From NCBI GenBank assembly GCA_964516635.1, contig CAZEZY010000008.1:1-33138 (forward strand): DNA of 33,138 nt, in the 5' to 3' direction. This DNA comes from CAZEZY01 sp964516635 (GTDB lineage Bacteria > Pseudomonadota > Gammaproteobacteria > Burkholderiales > Burkholderiaceae_C). The notes under the pieces were generated by a model. It made no database searches, was not told the DNA's origin, and saw only the letters and a program-made list of their open reading frames with translations. A program made the translations under genes and the position numbers. This document shows positions 14,993 to 21,729 of the stretch, piece after piece (position 1 is the first letter of the stretch; each line of letters opens with the position of its first letter).

Positions 14993-16428
14993 GCGCGGCC
15001 TCCGAGTCCGTGCTTCAGTGGTTCAGCCACCGTCGCCTGAAGCTGACTCACGCTGTCTTCGAAGGGCGACTTGTCGTGCATGTCCTGCATGAGGTATTGC
15101 TGCATGGCCGGGAAGAGGGCGATGGCCCGGTCGGTTTCCGGGTCGCTGCCATTCACGTAGGCACCCAACTGGATGAGATCCCGTGTTTTCTGGTACCGCG
15201 AATACAGCTGCCGGAAACGCCGAGCCTGCTGCAGGTGCTCGGGCGACACGACGTTGTGCATGACCCGGGATGCCGAAGCCTCGATGTCGATGGCCGGGTA
15301 CACCCCCGACTCGGCCAGGCTTCGAGACAGCACGATGTGCCCGTCCAGAATGGCGCGCGCCGCATCAGCGATCGGGTCCTGCTGGTCGTCGCCTTCAGAC
15401 AGGACGGTGTAGAAGGCCGTGATGGATCCCTGACCTTCCGGACCGTTGCCGCTGCGCTCCACCAGTTGCGGCAGCTTTGCAAAACAGCTGGGCGGGTATC
15501 CCTTGGTGGCAGGGGGTTCACCGATGGCCAGGGCAATCTCGCGCTGGGCCATTGCGTATCGGCTCAGGGAATCCATGAGCAGCAGCACGTCCAGGCCGTC
15601 ATCCCGGAAGCGCTCGGCCACCGCCGTGGCGTACTGCGCCCCTTGGAGGCGCAACAAAGGCGGTGAATCGGCGGGGGCTGCCACCACCACCGAGCGGGCC
15701 CGTCCATCGGGGCCCAGGATGTCTTCGATAAATTCCTTCACTTCGCGACCGCGTTCGCCGATCAGCCCCACCACGATCACGTCGGCCCGGGTGAAGCGCG
15801 CCATCATGCCGAGCAGCACACTCTTGCCTACGCCCGAACCCGCAAACAGACCCAGGCGCTGGCCGCGCCCCACCGTCAGCAGGCCGTTGATCGAGCGCAC
15901 TCCGGTGTCCAGCGTCTCACGCACCGGGGCCCGGTCCATTGAATTGATGGGTACCCGCTCCATTGGGCCCACTTCCACCTGTTTCAGTGGGCCCAGTCGG
16001 TCGAGCGGGTGTCCGTGGGCATCCAGCACACGACCGAGCAGTCCCTGGCCGAACGGCAGCCGCAGCACACCCCGGTCATTCGGTACCATCGGACGTGGCG
16101 CTTCGCCCAGCCGGGGACGCGGGCGATAGGGGGCCAGTGGTCTCACCCGGGCGCCACTCGAGAGGCCCTGCACATCGCCAGCGGGCATCAGAAAGGCCCG
16201 TTCCCCATTGAAGCCCACCACTTCGGCCAGTACAGCGGTGTCGGGGTCGTCGGGCATGTCGATCACACACTGGGAACCCACTGGCGTTTTCATTCCCTGC
16301 GCTTCCAGTACCAGACCAGCCAGCCGGATCAGCTTACCGCTGCTTTCCAGCGGGGTATGCTGGCTGGCAGCCTGTCGGGCCGCTGCCATGAAATCCAGCC
16401 AGCGCTGCGGCTTCAGGGTGTCAGACAT
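14989..16428 (-). CDS. fliI: Flagellum-specific export ATPase FliI
   Basis: A 479-aa ATPase related to the F1 beta subunit. Walker A AGSGVGKS ends at K202/S203, the catalytic glutamate is E225 in GLIGERGREV, Walker B is VLLLMD (281-286) followed by SLSRYAMAQREIALAIGEPP, and the SRSLAESGVYPAIDIEASAS stretch (368-387) is typical of FliI. The N-terminal beta barrel covers about 30-110. FliI forms a hexamer beneath the export gate and helps deliver substrates. It overlaps fliH by 8 bp and fliJ by ATGA. Confidence 0.98.
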   Translation of the reverse strand: MSDTLKPQRWLDFMAAARQAASQHTPLESSGKLIRLAGLVLEAQGMKTPVGSQCVIDMPDDPDTAVLAEVVGFNGERAFLMPAGDVQGLSSGARVRPLAPYRPRPRLGEAPRPMVPNDRGVLRLPFGQGLLGRVLDAHGHPLDRLGPLKQVEVGPMERVPINSMDRAPVRETLDTGVRSINGLLTVGRGQRLGLFAGSGVGKSVLLGMMARFTRADVIVVGLIGERGREVKEFIEDILGPDGRARSVVVAAPADSPPLLRLQGAQYATAVAERFRDDGLDVLLLMDSLSRYAMAQREIALAIGEPPATKGYPPSCFAKLPQLVERSGNGPEGQGSITAFYTVLSEGDDQQDPIADAARAILDGHIVLSRSLAESGVYPAIDIEASASRVMHNVVSPEHLQQARRFRQLYSRYQKTRDLIQLGAYVNGSDPETDRAIALFPAMQQYLMQDMHDKSPFEDSVSQLQATVAEPLKHGLGGRA

Positions 16429-17122
16429 CGGCGTCTTCTCCGGGCTGCCAGGGCGCTTCCAGGCCCAGATTGGCCACGGCTCTCGCCCACCGTTTTTCCA
16501 GCCGACCGTCCACCGCTCCTTGGGCGGACTCCACCACGCAACTGCCCCTGATCAGCTTGGGATCTGGTTCCAGTCGCACATGGATCGGGGTCTGGCCAGA
16601 ATCCCAGGCGCTTTTGAGTAGCAAGGCATCGTCGGGATTGACTCGAAGGGTGACTGGGCGTCCGTCTTCCACCATCAGCGCCAGGGCCTCACGCGTCACT
16701 GCCTGCAGCGACTCCTGGGGGGTGTTCAGCTCCCGCCGGATCACCTGTCGGGCGATGTCGCAGGCCAGTCCCAGCAGCTGATCGGCCAGCACATGCTCCA
16801 GCTGATCGAAATGCTGTTCGGCCTGCTTCATCAGGTCGGCCATTCGGGTCGCTTGTTCATGGGTCCAGATCTGAACCTGTTGTTCCATGGCGGACCGGGT
16901 TTCCTGTGCACCTGCCAGCCGCCCTTGTTCATAACCTTCGGCGTAAGCCTGTTGGCGCATGGTCTCCAGCCCTTCAGGCGACGGTGTCTGCCGTTCAGCT
17001 TGCGTTGGGTCGGGATGGGTCTCGTGGGTGTCGATGGGCTTGAATTTCCAGGAGGCCGCGACCTCCACTTCTTCACTGGGAATGAAACGGTGGTAATGGG
17101 TGGTGCGGCTATATGAGGGCAT
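16421..17122 (-). CDS. fliH: Flagellar export ATPase regulator FliH
   Basis: A 233-aa protein from ATG 17122, chosen because GGAG lies about nine bases upstream; this start overlaps fliG by 14 bp. The N-terminus (PSYSRTTHYHRFIPSEE) precedes a variable region, then a G-x-x-x-G-type helix (YAEGYEQGRLAGAQE), long helices and the conserved C-terminal domain (LACDIARQVIRRELN, then TLRVNPDDALLL and GSCVVESAQGAVDGRLEKRW). FliH dimers hold FliI and tie it to FliN in the C ring. It is one of the coupled genes of the fliF operon. Confidence 0.95.
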   Translation of the reverse strand: MPSYSRTTHYHRFIPSEEVEVAASWKFKPIDTHETHPDPTQAERQTPSPEGLETMRQQAYAEGYEQGRLAGAQETRSAMEQQVQIWTHEQATRMADLMKQAEQHFDQLEHVLADQLLGLACDIARQVIRRELNTPQESLQAVTREALALMVEDGRPVTLRVNPDDALLLKSAWDSGQTPIHVRLEPDPKLIRGSCVVESAQGAVDGRLEKRWARAVANLGLEAPWQPGEDADV

Positions 17123-18110
17123 CTTCGCTATCTCCACCCAGCACGATCTGGCCCTCGTCAACCAGTCGGCGCACCACCTTCAGAATGTCCTTCTGCTGGC
17201 TTTCCACTTCCGACAAACGAACGGGCCCACGCGTTTCCATGTCTTCCTTCAGCGCTTCAGAGGCCCTGCTGGACATGTTGGCCAGCACCTTTTGCTTCAA
17301 GTCCGAACTGGCGCCCTTGAGTGCAATCACCAGGGTGTCGGAAGACACTTCCTTCAGCACCATTTGAATCGCCTTGTTGTCGAGCTTGAGCATGTCTTCG
17401 AACGTGAACATCTTGTCCATGATCTTCTGAGCGAGGTCTGGGTCATTCTCGCGGATCGAGTCAAGCACACTGGTTTCCATGCTGCTGCCCAGCTGGATGA
17501 TGATTTCCGCAGCCGTCTTGACGCCGCCCAGCGAACTTTTGCGAATCTTGTCGCTTCCTGCCAGTACGTGGTAGAGCGCCTCATTCAGGTCCGTTAAAGC
17601 GGTAGGCTGAATACCTTCCAGTGTCGCAACCCTCAACATCACCTCGTTGCGCGTTCGTTCAGTGAACTGCTTGAGTATCTTGGCCGAATGGTCCTGATCC
17701 AGGTGAACCAGGATCGCTGCCAGAATCTGCGGATGTTCGTTGCGCAACAATTCAGCCACCGAAATGGGGTCCATCCATTTCAGGCTTTCGATCCCCGACA
17801 CATCGCCGCCCTGAAGAATGCGGTCAATCAGCAAGGACGCCTTTTCCTCACCCAGAGCGCGTCTCAATACCGAACGCACGTAATTGTCGGAATCGGAAAC
17901 CAGAAGGCTCTGTGAACCAGCCTCGCGCGTGAACTTGTCGATGACGTTATCGACTTTCTGCTTGGAAACCGTACGCAATCGAGCAATGGTTTCGCCCAGG
18001 CGCTGAACTTCCTTGGGTGAAAAATGTTTGAATACGGCAGCCGCCTCTTCCTCTCCGAGAGACATGAGAAAGATGGCGGCGTCCTGCAATCCCTCTTCGT
18101 TTTCAGCCAT
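17109..18110 (-). CDS. fliG: Flagellar motor switch protein FliG
   Basis: A 333-aa protein with the N-terminal FliF-binding domain, the middle domain with EHPQ at 125-128 (NEHPQILAAILVHLD), the MFTF motif at 234-237 (KMFTFEDMLKLDN) and the C-terminal torque domain with conserved charges in ALKGASSDLKQKVLANMSSR and the following RASEALKEDME. FliG engages the stator and sets rotor direction. It follows fliF by 19 bp. All landmarks are at their normal places. Confidence 0.98.
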   Translation of the reverse strand: MAENEEGLQDAAIFLMSLGEEEAAAVFKHFSPKEVQRLGETIARLRTVSKQKVDNVIDKFTREAGSQSLLVSDSDNYVRSVLRRALGEEKASLLIDRILQGGDVSGIESLKWMDPISVAELLRNEHPQILAAILVHLDQDHSAKILKQFTERTRNEVMLRVATLEGIQPTALTDLNEALYHVLAGSDKIRKSSLGGVKTAAEIIIQLGSSMETSVLDSIRENDPDLAQKIMDKMFTFEDMLKLDNKAIQMVLKEVSSDTLVIALKGASSDLKQKVLANMSSRASEALKEDMETRGPVRLSEVESQQKDILKVVRRLVDEGQIVLGGDSEDALI

Positions 18111-18129
18111 AAGTGTTCATCTCCAGACC

Positions 18130-19860
18130 TCAAGTGGCGGCCGGGGTTGACTCTTCCACCATCCAGCCTCGCACGATATTGGCTACCGCGACAGGATTGT
18201 CTTTTGCCAGGCGTTTGGCGTCTTCCAGTCGCAGCATTTCGATCGTCACATCATTTTGCACCGGAGAAGGCAATGCAGGGCGCTGGGTTTCATCATCCAC
18301 CACCGTATCCAGCTGGGTGCCAGCAGCCAGAAGAGGGGTTTCTTCGGTGCTTGCACGGGGTTCAGGCGCAGGGGTGGCCATCATCTTGAGCGCGGGACGT
18401 ACCATGCCCAGGAACAGGATCAGCCCCAGCAACAGCATCCCGATCGGCCACGCCATGCTGCGCGCAAAATCCAAGGTATCGGGCTGCTTCCACCATGGCA
18501 TTTCAACGATTTCTCCTTCCGTGCGGCTGAAGGCGGCATTCAGGACGTTCACCGAGTCGCCCCGTTGCTGATTGAAACCGATGGCTTCTCGCACCAGCGC
18601 ATTGATTTGTTCGATCTTCTCGGGTGGCAGGGGATTGGCGCTGGGCTGGCCACGGCGATCGGTGGTTTCGACATGGTTGAGTACCACGGCAGCGCTGAGT
18701 CGTCGGATGTTGCCAGTCGAGCCACGGGTGACCGAAACGGTACGGTCCACTTCGTAGTTGATCACTTGCTCACGCCGTCGACTGGCCTCAGTCGAACCTG
18801 CCCCCACATTGTTGCCGGGCACGATGCCCAGTTGGGCGGGGTTGCCATTGATGGGGGCACCAGGCGCACCGGGCGGCAGGCTGGTGACGGCCCCAGGTAC
18901 GCCTGGGGCTTGCTGATCCAGTTGAGAACCGGCCTCGATCAGCTGGGTGCTGCGTACGGTGGCCTCGTTGTTGCCCTGATTGGGTCGATGCTGCTCGTTG
19001 GTCTGTTCAACAAGAGAAAAATCGAGATCGGCCGTGACCTGGGCGCGCACGTTGTTGCGGCCGACGATCGGTTCGAGCAAATCCAGGATGCGCTGGGCGT
19101 ACATCTGCTCCAGCGTACGCGTGTATTCCAGCTGCTTTGCGTCCACTCCCTCATTCGCTGCATTCGCCGACTGTGACAGCAGATTGCCGTGCTGGTCCAC
19201 GACGCTCACGGCAGATGTCTGCATTTCCGGTACGCTGCTGGCCACCAGGTGGACAATTCCGGCAATCTGGGTGCGGTCGAGCGAGCGTCCCGGGAAGAGG
19301 GTCACGAGCACGCTGGCCGAAGGTTTCTGCTGCTCTCGGAAAAAGCCATTCTGGTTCGGCAGCGCCAGGTGCACGCGCGCTTCGGCCACCGAGTTCAGGG
19401 AAGAAATGGTCCGGGTGAGTTCGCCTTCGAGACCGCGCTGGAATGTGAGTCGTTCCTGAAACTGCGTCATGCCCAAGCGAGAATTGTCCATCAGTTCAAA
19501 ACCCGTGACCGCCCCCCGTGGCAAGCCTTGTGACGCGAGCCTCAGGCGGGTCTCGTGTACCCTGTCAGCTGGGACCAGGATGGCATTGCCACCGTCAGCG
19601 TGACGGTAGGGGACGTTCATTTGTGACAGTTGAGCCAGCACAGCCCCCCCGTCTTTATCGGCCAGATTGGCGTACAAAACCCGGTAGTCAGGCTGGTTGG
19701 CCATGAAGAATGCCATGAAGAGCACGCCAAACAGAGCCAGAGCCCCGGAAATCAGCAGCATCTTGCGTGTCAGATCCAGACGTGAAAACCCCTGAACCAG
19801 CGGGTTCGGCATCTTGCTGGAAAGAAGGGCGGTGTCGGTTTCGGCAACTGCGGTGTTCAT
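18130..19860 (-). CDS. fliF: Flagellar MS-ring protein FliF
   Basis: From ATG 19860 the protein has 576 aa. Membrane helices lie at about 33-53 (MLLISGALALFGVLFMAFFM) and 468-487 (SMAWPIGMLLLGLILFLGMV). Between them are the ring-building YscJ-like domain (YANLADKDGGAVLAQLSQMN, then ARVHLALPNQNGFFREQQKP), a Pro/Gly-rich loop near 320-360 and a second periplasmic domain. The tail NPVAVANIVRGWM is the FliG-binding helix. The start is set at MNTAVAETD; the frame stays open upstream but lacks family similarity there. It is the first gene of fliFGHIJK and is divergent from fliE. Confidence 0.97.
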   Translation of the reverse strand: MNTAVAETDTALLSSKMPNPLVQGFSRLDLTRKMLLISGALALFGVLFMAFFMANQPDYRVLYANLADKDGGAVLAQLSQMNVPYRHADGGNAILVPADRVHETRLRLASQGLPRGAVTGFELMDNSRLGMTQFQERLTFQRGLEGELTRTISSLNSVAEARVHLALPNQNGFFREQQKPSASVLVTLFPGRSLDRTQIAGIVHLVASSVPEMQTSAVSVVDQHGNLLSQSANAANEGVDAKQLEYTRTLEQMYAQRILDLLEPIVGRNNVRAQVTADLDFSLVEQTNEQHRPNQGNNEATVRSTQLIEAGSQLDQQAPGVPGAVTSLPPGAPGAPINGNPAQLGIVPGNNVGAGSTEASRRREQVINYEVDRTVSVTRGSTGNIRRLSAAVVLNHVETTDRRGQPSANPLPPEKIEQINALVREAIGFNQQRGDSVNVLNAAFSRTEGEIVEMPWWKQPDTLDFARSMAWPIGMLLLGLILFLGMVRPALKMMATPAPEPRASTEETPLLAAGTQLDTVVDDETQRPALPSPVQNDVTIEMLRLEDAKRLAKDNPVAVANIVRGWMVEESTPAAT

Positions 19861-19898
19861 GGTTCGGAAGCAAGGGCTTTGGCCATATTGAAAACCGA

Positions 19899-19925
19899 TT
19901 ATGGGAGCCGCTCCCACAAACTAAA
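19899..19925 (-). promoter_or_regulatory. Candidate flagellar promoter for fliFGHIJK
   Basis: On the reverse strand TTTAGTTT (19925-19918, 6/8 to the sigma-28 -35) is followed after 11 bases by TCCCATAA (19906-19899, 6/8 to the -10). CCCATAATC here (19905-19897) is identical to the element ahead of fliL. The predicted start would be about 30 bp upstream of the fliF ATG. CATAAT could also be a sigma-70 -10 box. Confidence 0.35.
19903..19915. promoter_or_regulatory. Perfect palindrome GGGAGC-C-GCTCCC between fliF and fliE
   Basis: A 13-bp perfect inverted repeat with one central base lies in the 164-bp divergent gap and fills most of the spacer of the candidate fliF promoter. A symmetric site here could be an operator, or the RNA could form a short hairpin. 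No T run follows, so it is not a terminator. The function is not known. Confidence 0.35.
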
Positions 19926-20024
19926 GCGCAAAAAGCCGGTGCTTCCCTCCTTTATTCGGGTTCAAGTTTCCGGCATGGCCGTTTAGCATCAGCCCATTGC
20001 ATCAATCGCCTCACGGTTATTGCC

Positions 20025-20372
20025 ATGGACCTGCGCCTGACTCCCTTGACCTCTGTGTCCCCCGCAGTCATGAAGCCTGCTGGCAACCTGGCCCCGAAGC
20101 TGGGTGACGTTGGCATGTCTGCTGCAGGTGGGACGCCCAAAGTGGCAGGGGGGGGGTTTGGTGAAGCCCTCAAAACGGCTCTGACCAATGTCAGTGCTGC
20201 CCAGAATCAGGCCAGCCACTTGCAGACCGAGTTTCAGGTCGGCAACCCCAATGTCAGTCTCGAACAGACCATGCTGTCCATGCAGAAAGCACAGATCGGT
20301 TTCCAGGCTGCCCTGCACGTGCGCAACCGCATGATGCAAGCCTATACCGATGTGATGAACATGCAGGTGTGA
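20025..20372 (+). CDS. fliE: Flagellar hook-basal body junction protein FliE
   Basis: A 115-aa protein with the FliE C-terminal half: GFGEALKTALTNVSAAQNQA, then VGNPNVSLEQTMLSMQKAQI and the closing RNRMMQAYTDVMNMQV. FliE joins the MS ring to the rod and is the first exported rod-type substrate. The ATG at 20025 is chosen because the longer open frame upstream shows no FliE similarity. The gene is alone on the + strand, divergent from fliF and convergent with the fliT-like pair (12 bp between stops). Codons 42-44 lie in a run of nine G (20148-20156), a possible slippage site ahead of the conserved part. Confidence 0.96.
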   Translation: MDLRLTPLTSVSPAVMKPAGNLAPKLGDVGMSAAGGTPKVAGGGFGEALKTALTNVSAAQNQASHLQTEFQVGNPNVSLEQTMLSMQKAQIGFQAALHVRNRMMQAYTDVMNMQV

Positions 20373-20384
20373 GCGTCATTCAAC

Positions 20385-20693
20385 TCAATGAAAGAGCACA
20401 GGTGCCACTGGCCGCTGTGGTTCCCCGAGTTCGTCGATCCAGGGTTCCACCAGTTCTCGAATCTGGGCATCGTGGCGCAGGATGGTCATCATGATGCGGT
20501 GTTTTTCGGCGCGATCTTCGGCCGACAGCTTCACGGATGAACCATGTTCGCGCAGTTGTTCGATCAGTATCGCGCATGCCCCTTCGAGCATCACCACCTC
20601 ATCCCAGTCTTGAGCCAGCGCGGCAGCCAGCATGCGCTCGCTGGTGTTTTCGATGGCTTTGTAAAAATCCAGAATATTGATATTCATGATCAT
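20385..20693 (-). CDS. FliT-like flagellar export chaperone, second copy
   Basis: A helical protein of 102 aa beginning MIMNINILDFYKAIENTSER, followed by MLAAALAQDWDEVVMLEGAC and, later, ILRHDAQIRELVEPWIDELG. The pattern Y-x-A-x-E-x-T, then A-x-x-x-D-W-x-E-V-x-x-L-E-G, then D-A-Q-I-R-x-L is that of FliT-type chaperones, which bind the filament cap protein FliD and can modulate flagellar gene expression or FliI/FliJ. It overlaps the upstream fliT-like gene by ATGA; ATG 20687 is an alternative start. It is clearly paralogous to that gene, but the DNA has diverged. Confidence 0.75.
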   Translation of the reverse strand: MIMNINILDFYKAIENTSERMLAAALAQDWDEVVMLEGACAILIEQLREHGSSVKLSAEDRAEKHRIMMTILRHDAQIRELVEPWIDELGEPQRPVAPVLFH

Positions 20694-21034
20694 TTATCGA
20701 GGGCATCATCATGGGTATCGGTCTGGAAAATGTCCACTTGTCGCCGGCGAGAAGGTTCCAACCAATGCTCAATGGTCATCCAGCCTGGTTCGGCCAGATT
20801 CCTGATCTGCGCATCCAGCCGCAACAAAGACTTGAGTATGTCCTGTCGGGCTGTGTTTGGGTTGCCCAACTGAAAAGAAGTCAAGTGATGGTTGCTGTGC
20901 ATCCTGAGGGCATTCACTTCACCGAGTGCCTTCCCTTCCAGACGTGACACCTCATTCCAGTCGCCCATGCTGGCCGCTTTCACCATTTGAAGGCCAGTCC
21001 GTTCGAGCGCTTGGTAGTGGGACAACGTATTCAT
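20690..21034 (-). CDS. fliT: FliT-like flagellar export chaperone, first copy
   Basis: A 114-aa helical protein starting MNTLSHYQALERTGLQMVKA, then DWNEVSRLEGKALGEVNALR and DAQIRNLAEPGWM, the FliT-type pattern. The start at 21034 follows from the sigma-28-like promoter at 21064-21090, whose -10 box lies inside the longer open frame, and from GAGAAAG just upstream of the ATG. The tail (RRRQVDIFQTDTHDDALDK) is charged and not shared with the second copy. It probably chaperones FliD or another late substrate. Which of the two copies is the true FliT is not decided. Confidence 0.78.
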   Translation of the reverse strand: MNTLSHYQALERTGLQMVKAASMGDWNEVSRLEGKALGEVNALRMHSNHHLTSFQLGNPNTARQDILKSLLRLDAQIRNLAEPGWMTIEHWLEPSRRRQVDIFQTDTHDDALDK

Positions 21035-21063
21035 GACTTTCTCGTTTGGCTGGGTTAATCCAT

Positions 21064-21090
21064 TTATCGGCACAAAGCGACATCACTTCA
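21064..21090 (-). promoter_or_regulatory. FliA (sigma-28) promoter for the fliT-like pair
   Basis: On the reverse strand TGAAGTGA (21090-21083, 5/8) is followed after exactly 11 bases by a perfect GCCGATAA (21071-21064). Transcription should start near 21057, some 20 bases before the fliT-like ATG at 21034. The pair is thus expressed as late genes independently of fliS. Confidence 0.8.
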
Positions 21091-21246
21091 CCCGTTTGGC
21101 AACTTGATAAGCCTCCCCCTACCGGTTGAAATCGGGCTTTAGTCCGGTTGTTCCAGCATTCTGAAACGCCCATGGAGCCAAACGCTGAAGCGCGAGAGCG
21201 CCATACTGCCCATGGCTCCGCCATGCGAACGAAGCGGGTTTCCTGT

Positions 21247-21642
21247 TCACTGGGGACGGATGGCCTTCCAACCATCGAAAACCGTCCGCAAGCAGGTCCT
21301 CACTTCCTCAAAAATCGGCCTGCTTCGACTGGCGTGGGCTTCCACCAGCCGCGTGGCGCAATACTCGTACAGGGAGTCCAGCTGAGCAGCGAGATCGCCG
21401 CCCCTTTCCAGATCCAGTCCGCCTCGCAATCCCTGCTGGATCAGCAACAATGACTTGTTCACTGCCTTGCCACGGCGCTCGGTATCGCCTGCATCCAGGG
21501 CACCCAATGCGATCGAAAGCTGTTCATCCACCGCATCAAACAAGAGGTAAATCAAGCCATGGGCGTCGGTGGTTGCCGTGCGTGTCTGAATGGCCATCTG
21601 GCCGTAAGCCTTAGCGTGTCTCATCGGGGTGGTGGCAAGCAT
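21247..21642 (-). CDS. fliS: Flagellin export chaperone FliS
   Basis: A protein of up to 131 aa with the FliS pattern: an AYGQMAIQTRTATTDAHGLI start, then YLLFDAVDEQLSIALGALDA, a KAVNKSLLLIQQGLRGGLDL helix and SLYEYCATRLVEAHASRS. FliS wraps the C-terminus of unassembled flagellin and keeps it from polymerising in the cytosol. ATG 21642 gives the full length; ATG 21624 (MRHAKAYGQ) is an alternative, and neither has a clear ribosome site. A sigma-28-like promoter lies just upstream. No fliD precedes it, which is unusual; the maf/pse operon occupies that place. Confidence 0.93.
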   Translation of the reverse strand: MLATTPMRHAKAYGQMAIQTRTATTDAHGLIYLLFDAVDEQLSIALGALDAGDTERRGKAVNKSLLLIQQGLRGGLDLERGGDLAAQLDSLYEYCATRLVEAHASRSRPIFEEVRTCLRTVFDGWKAIRPQ

Positions 21643-21676
21643 GACAACAGAATAAACGGATTGAACAATGATTTCT

Positions 21677-21703
21677 TTATCGTCAGTCCTCTTCCGATCT
21701 TGA
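21677..21703 (-). promoter_or_regulatory. FliA (sigma-28) promoter for fliS
   Basis: On the reverse strand TCAAGATC (21703-21696, 5/8) is followed after 11 bases by GACGATAA (21684-21677, 7/8). It falls in the 87-bp gap between maf and fliS and predicts a start near 21670, some 28 bp ahead of ATG 21642. Confidence 0.65.
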
Positions 21704-21729
21704 GGTTGGCTTGAATCGACGCGCAGGCG

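Noticed and set aside
19962..19985. TCAAGTTT and GCCGTTTA on the + strand ahead of fliE, sigma-28-like
   Set aside because: The boxes are separated by 8 bases, not 11, so a functional promoter is doubtful.
19971..19988. Possible sigma-54 GG/GC elements ahead of fliE
   Set aside because: The GG and GC pairs are 12 bases apart where 10 is required.
21211..21225. Perfect hairpin CATGGC-TCC-GCCATG between fliS and the fliT-like genes
   Set aside because: No T run follows on either strand and the stem is short; not supported as a terminator.
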